NCBI GenBank assembly: GCA_023134955.1
Contig: JAGLUC010000003.1
Location: forward strand, 1-8,665
Length of the DNA stretch: 8,665 nt
Direction: 5' to 3'
Source of the DNA: Methylococcales bacterium
GTDB lineage: Bacteria > Pseudomonadota > Gammaproteobacteria > Methylococcales > Methylomonadaceae
Positions within the stretch are counted from its first letter, which is position 1, and every line of letters begins with the position of its first letter. The notes under the pieces are model-generated. The model saw only the letters and a list, made by a program, of their open reading frames with translations, ran no database searches and was not told where the DNA came from. Made by a program: the position numbers and the translations under genes. Shown piece after piece: positions 6,699 to 8,665 of this stretch.

Positions 6699-8009
6699 CT
6701 ATGGGGCACACTTGTAACTTTCAATGCTATAAATACTCCTCTTTTTAAGGTTAATGGTTTCATATTTACCGTTCTTTTCACGTATAGGGTGAGAAACTCC
6801 AGATGGTAAATTAAGTAACTGTCTACAAAAGACACTCTCATGTATATAGTCTCCATCTTTTGGCCATCTATGTTGTAGTCGAAGCTTTTTTGACTTAAAG
6901 AATTCATCTTTTAGCTCTCCAGCCTCACATGGAAGCCCAAGAGACTCACAAGAATACGATGCCATATTGTCAGGAAATACTCTATATGTGGAAAACTGAC
7001 TAATCATCCAATCAAGAGATAATTTTGATAACCCATTCTTTAAATTATACCCACCCCCAACATTTGAGTGAACTCCTGGAAAAAATACTTCTTTAGGTGC
7101 ACTAAGACCCCAGCCAGTATCAGTATTATTAAATCTCAATAATTGAAACGCTTTACGTTGTTCATCAAGAGAAATTGCATGAACCCCTTTATGAGCATAC
7201 AGGCCTAACCGGTGGTTATCTGGCTCTGCATCCCAGAAGAGCCCTAATGCTGGAACGGTATCAAAAACACCAATTGCTTTAACCATAAAAGGTGGAGGTG
7301 TTGTAATATTAACATTTCCAAGGCTTTCTTTAGCTTTACTAATACTATTTGGTAATGTGTCTTTTAAGAAATATGGTGTTCCATCGTCATGGATATGATA
7401 TGACTTATATAAATCGCCTACAGTTGAATGTAATGTTGTAATAAATGGCATAAAATCATACCATGCAGACTCAATACCATCCCTTTTTAACAAACCAACA
7501 TAATAAAGCATTCCGTTAAGAGAGCGTGCTGTAAATGCTCCTCGACTAAACCCAAAAATAAATACCTCATCACCCTTATTATATGATTGCACCAAAAACC
7601 GATAGGCTTGACGAATATTTAAGCTCGCCCCAGACCCAGAGAAACCTCCAGTAACAAAATCAAAAAATTTAGCACCGACCCCCTTGTCATAATAAGGTAT
7701 AACTGGACTTGCTCCTGTGCACGCCTGTTGCAATGACAACTTATAAAGCTTCCACACGTTTGTTTTATCAACTTTAGTGTTTCCTGTGCCATCCATAAAC
7801 ACAACTAATTTTCGTTTTCCTTTATACTCTTCCTTATTGTAATAATCGTTTATAGCTTTCCATACTTTATTAACATCATTATAACTATCGTCGGGGGAGT
7901 TAATTGTCTCGCAAGCCTCTGAAAATGGGGTTAAATAATCGATAGTCTTTGGAGTTGTTGAACACCCATACATAATGGTACAAGCGAGTAATAGTGAAAT
8001 TATTTTCAT
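6699..8009 (-). CDS. DUF2235 (Tle1-like) alpha/beta-hydrolase lipoprotein
   Basis: This encodes 436 residues from the chosen start (numbering from that Met). The start MKIISLLLACTIMYGC is a lipoprotein signal peptide with Cys16 as the likely lipidation site and Ser at +2, so the mature protein should be anchored at the outer membrane. An AAGGA ribosome site lies six bases before this ATG; an upstream in-frame ATG at 8027 would add six residues and has a poorer site. The DUF2235 domain follows: LVVFMDGTGNT (68-78), TNVWKLYKLS, YYDKGVGA, SGSGASLNIRQAYRFL, then the nucleophile motif GFSRGAF (Ser155). The probable triad is completed by Asp250 in IGVFDTVPALG and His314 in PGVHSNVGGGY. Family members include type VI secretion phospholipase effectors of the Tle1 group; the substrate here is unknown. 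No secretion or immunity gene is visible nearby. It runs alone and opposite to the other genes, with an intact frame. Confidence 0.88.
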   Translation of the reverse strand: MKIISLLLACTIMYGCSTTPKTIDYLTPFSEACETINSPDDSYNDVNKVWKAINDYYNKEEYKGKRKLVVFMDGTGNTKVDKTNVWKLYKLSLQQACTGASPVIPYYDKGVGAKFFDFVTGGFSGSGASLNIRQAYRFLVQSYNKGDEVFIFGFSRGAFTARSLNGMLYYVGLLKRDGIESAWYDFMPFITTLHSTVGDLYKSYHIHDDGTPYFLKDTLPNSISKAKESLGNVNITTPPPFMVKAIGVFDTVPALGLFWDAEPDNHRLGLYAHKGVHAISLDEQRKAFQLLRFNNTDTGWGLSAPKEVFFPGVHSNVGGGYNLKNGLSKLSLDWMISQFSTYRVFPDNMASYSCESLGLPCEAGELKDEFFKSKKLRLQHRWPKDGDYIHESVFCRQLLNLPSGVSHPIREKNGKYETINLKKRSIYSIESYKCAP

Positions 8010-8419
8010 CTGCTTTCCTTTTGACATTACTTAACCTTATTTATTTGACTTGACATAACCATTGATTAACAGGCAAATCAGCCTTGTTAAGTTGATATTA
8101 CCCCATAAATTAGGCAAAAGTACCTATATCTTTCTACTGAGTTTAATTACTAGCCATTCTTATGTCAATAAAGTAAAGTCGAAAAATAGGGGGCTGAACA
8201 TCCGCTTAAAATTCCATCCATTCTTTCAACAAATTAAAGGGCAAACTGTGCATTTACAGTTAGTTATGACTGCTCGCTAAGTAGGTTGAAATGAATCTTA
8301 TAGATTTTAGATTTATAGTTTTTTTGTTTAGAAGGGGGGCTTTTGATAGCCTGGGTAATCGGTAAAAGCGGTGTTTTTATGATACTGTAAATATACCAAA
8401 TATAATTCAAGGTTTGTTA
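8010..8419. other. Intergenic stretch, no convincing gene; possible promoter of the degraded TA locus
   Basis: A frame at 8062-8280 (72 residues) opens with TTG, lacks a ribosome site and matches no family I know; its end KFHPFFQQIKGQTVHLQLVM reads like real protein and could be a gene remnant. A small AGGC/GCCT inverted repeat is at about 8080-8093. Near the right end, TATAAT at 8401-8406 and AAGG at 8410-8413 could be the -10 box and ribosome site of the antitoxin remnant at 8420. The DUF2235 promoter should lie at the left end on the minus strand, but I cannot place it with confidence. Confidence 0.35.
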
Positions 8420-8506
8420 ATGACTCAACTACATTTTTATATCCACTGATTCAGTGGCAGATAATGTAAAAATTAAAGCGGAACATGCTCATTTGATGAT
8501 CGATGC
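8420..8506 (+). pseudogene. Remnant of a small antitoxin gene (partner of the VapC remnant)
   Basis: An ATG at 8420 with a possible ribosome site (CAAGG, 8409-8413) starts MTQLHFYI and hits TGA within ten codons. One frame over, the sequence goes on as TDSVADNVKIKAEHAHL, which reads as the natural continuation of a ribbon-helix-helix type antitoxin N-terminus. One inserted or lost base near 8443-8445 therefore breaks the gene. The rest of the antitoxin (its toxin-binding end) is missing, replaced directly by toxin sequence. The antitoxin family is recalled, not searched. No product is expected. Confidence 0.55.
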
Positions 8507-8665
8507 GCTGAAGAGTATGGCTTAATATGTGCAGATTTAACCACTCAAGGAAAAATAATAGGGCCGAATGATCTTTTGATAGCTGCTATAGCCAGAGCGC
8601 ATGATGCTATTTTAGCCATACATAATTCTAAAGAATTTTAGCGCATTACAGGGCTACGATTAGAA
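8507..8665 (+). pseudogene. Remnant of a second VapC PIN toxin (C-terminal half), open at window end
   Basis: The frame beginning at 8507 reads AEEYGLICADLTTQGKIIGP, then NDLLIAAIARAHDAILAIHN and SKEF, a TAG stop at 8639-8641, then RITGLRLE to the window edge. This is the C-terminal half of a VapC-type PIN domain: the usual IGPNDLLIAA with its metal-binding Asp, and the NSKEF-x-RI-GLRLE ending. The N-terminal half with the first Asp and the Glu is absent, apparently deleted with the end of the antitoxin gene. The in-frame TAG sits where Ser or Ala is common. It is a different VapC subgroup from the intact toxin at 3102-3524. Clearly non-functional as it stands. Confidence 0.75.

Noticed and set aside
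6632..6907. Minus-strand frame of 91 codons
   Set aside because: Overlaps the 3' end of the DUF2235 gene in another frame and matches no family.

Overview
The window looks like accessory DNA (a decaying defence island) from an AT-rich proteobacterium, probably a gammaproteobacterium. That guess rests on AT-rich genes, standard code-11 starts and stops, a DUF499/DUF3780/DUF1156 anti-phage cluster, Phd/VapC-type modules and an RAYT transposase with its own repeats. No rRNA, tRNA or housekeeping gene is present to pin the lineage down.

Layout. (1) 1-2747: the 3' part of a DUF499 ATPase gene, open at the window start and cut by an in-frame TGA at 142-144, then a DUF3780 gene joined by an ATGA overlap. 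(2) 2775-3524: a self-contained Phd/VapC toxin-antitoxin module with its own promoter and repeated operator-like sequence. (3) 3650-4144: the N-terminal 164 residues of a DUF1156 DNA methyltransferase, stopping inside a repeat before any catalytic motif. Regions 1 and 3 are members of the Hma-like (helicase, methylase, ATPase) anti-phage set, now broken in at least two places and split by the toxin module. (4) 4141-6370: a mobile and foreign segment. A 37-base repeat at 4141 is followed by a GC-rich RHS/YD-repeat secreted protein gene, itself cut short at a second near-identical copy of that repeat. The second copy is the left end of a compact RAYT (REP-associated tyrosine transposase) element whose right end is an inverted copy. 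(5) 6371-6698: AT-rich gene-free DNA with a further copy of the repeat core. (6) 6699-8009, minus strand: an intact DUF2235 (Tle1-like) alpha/beta-hydrolase with a lipoprotein signal peptide. (7) 8010-8419: no convincing gene. (8) 8420-8665: a collapsed second toxin-antitoxin locus, an antitoxin start fused by frameshift and deletion to the C-terminal half of a VapC PIN toxin, running off the window end.

How it fits together. DUF499, DUF3780 and DUF1156 proteins would normally act together against phage. Here the ATPase gene has a nonsense codon and the methylase has lost its catalytic domain, so the system is probably dead unless other copies exist outside the window. The Phd/VapC module and the DUF2235 lipoprotein look intact. 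The most unusual signal is that two unrelated genes (DUF1156 and RHS) are truncated at the same repeat in the same orientation. I see no clear undescribed system. The best leads are the repeat-linked truncations, the TA module inside the defence cluster and the lipid-anchored DUF2235 hydrolase.
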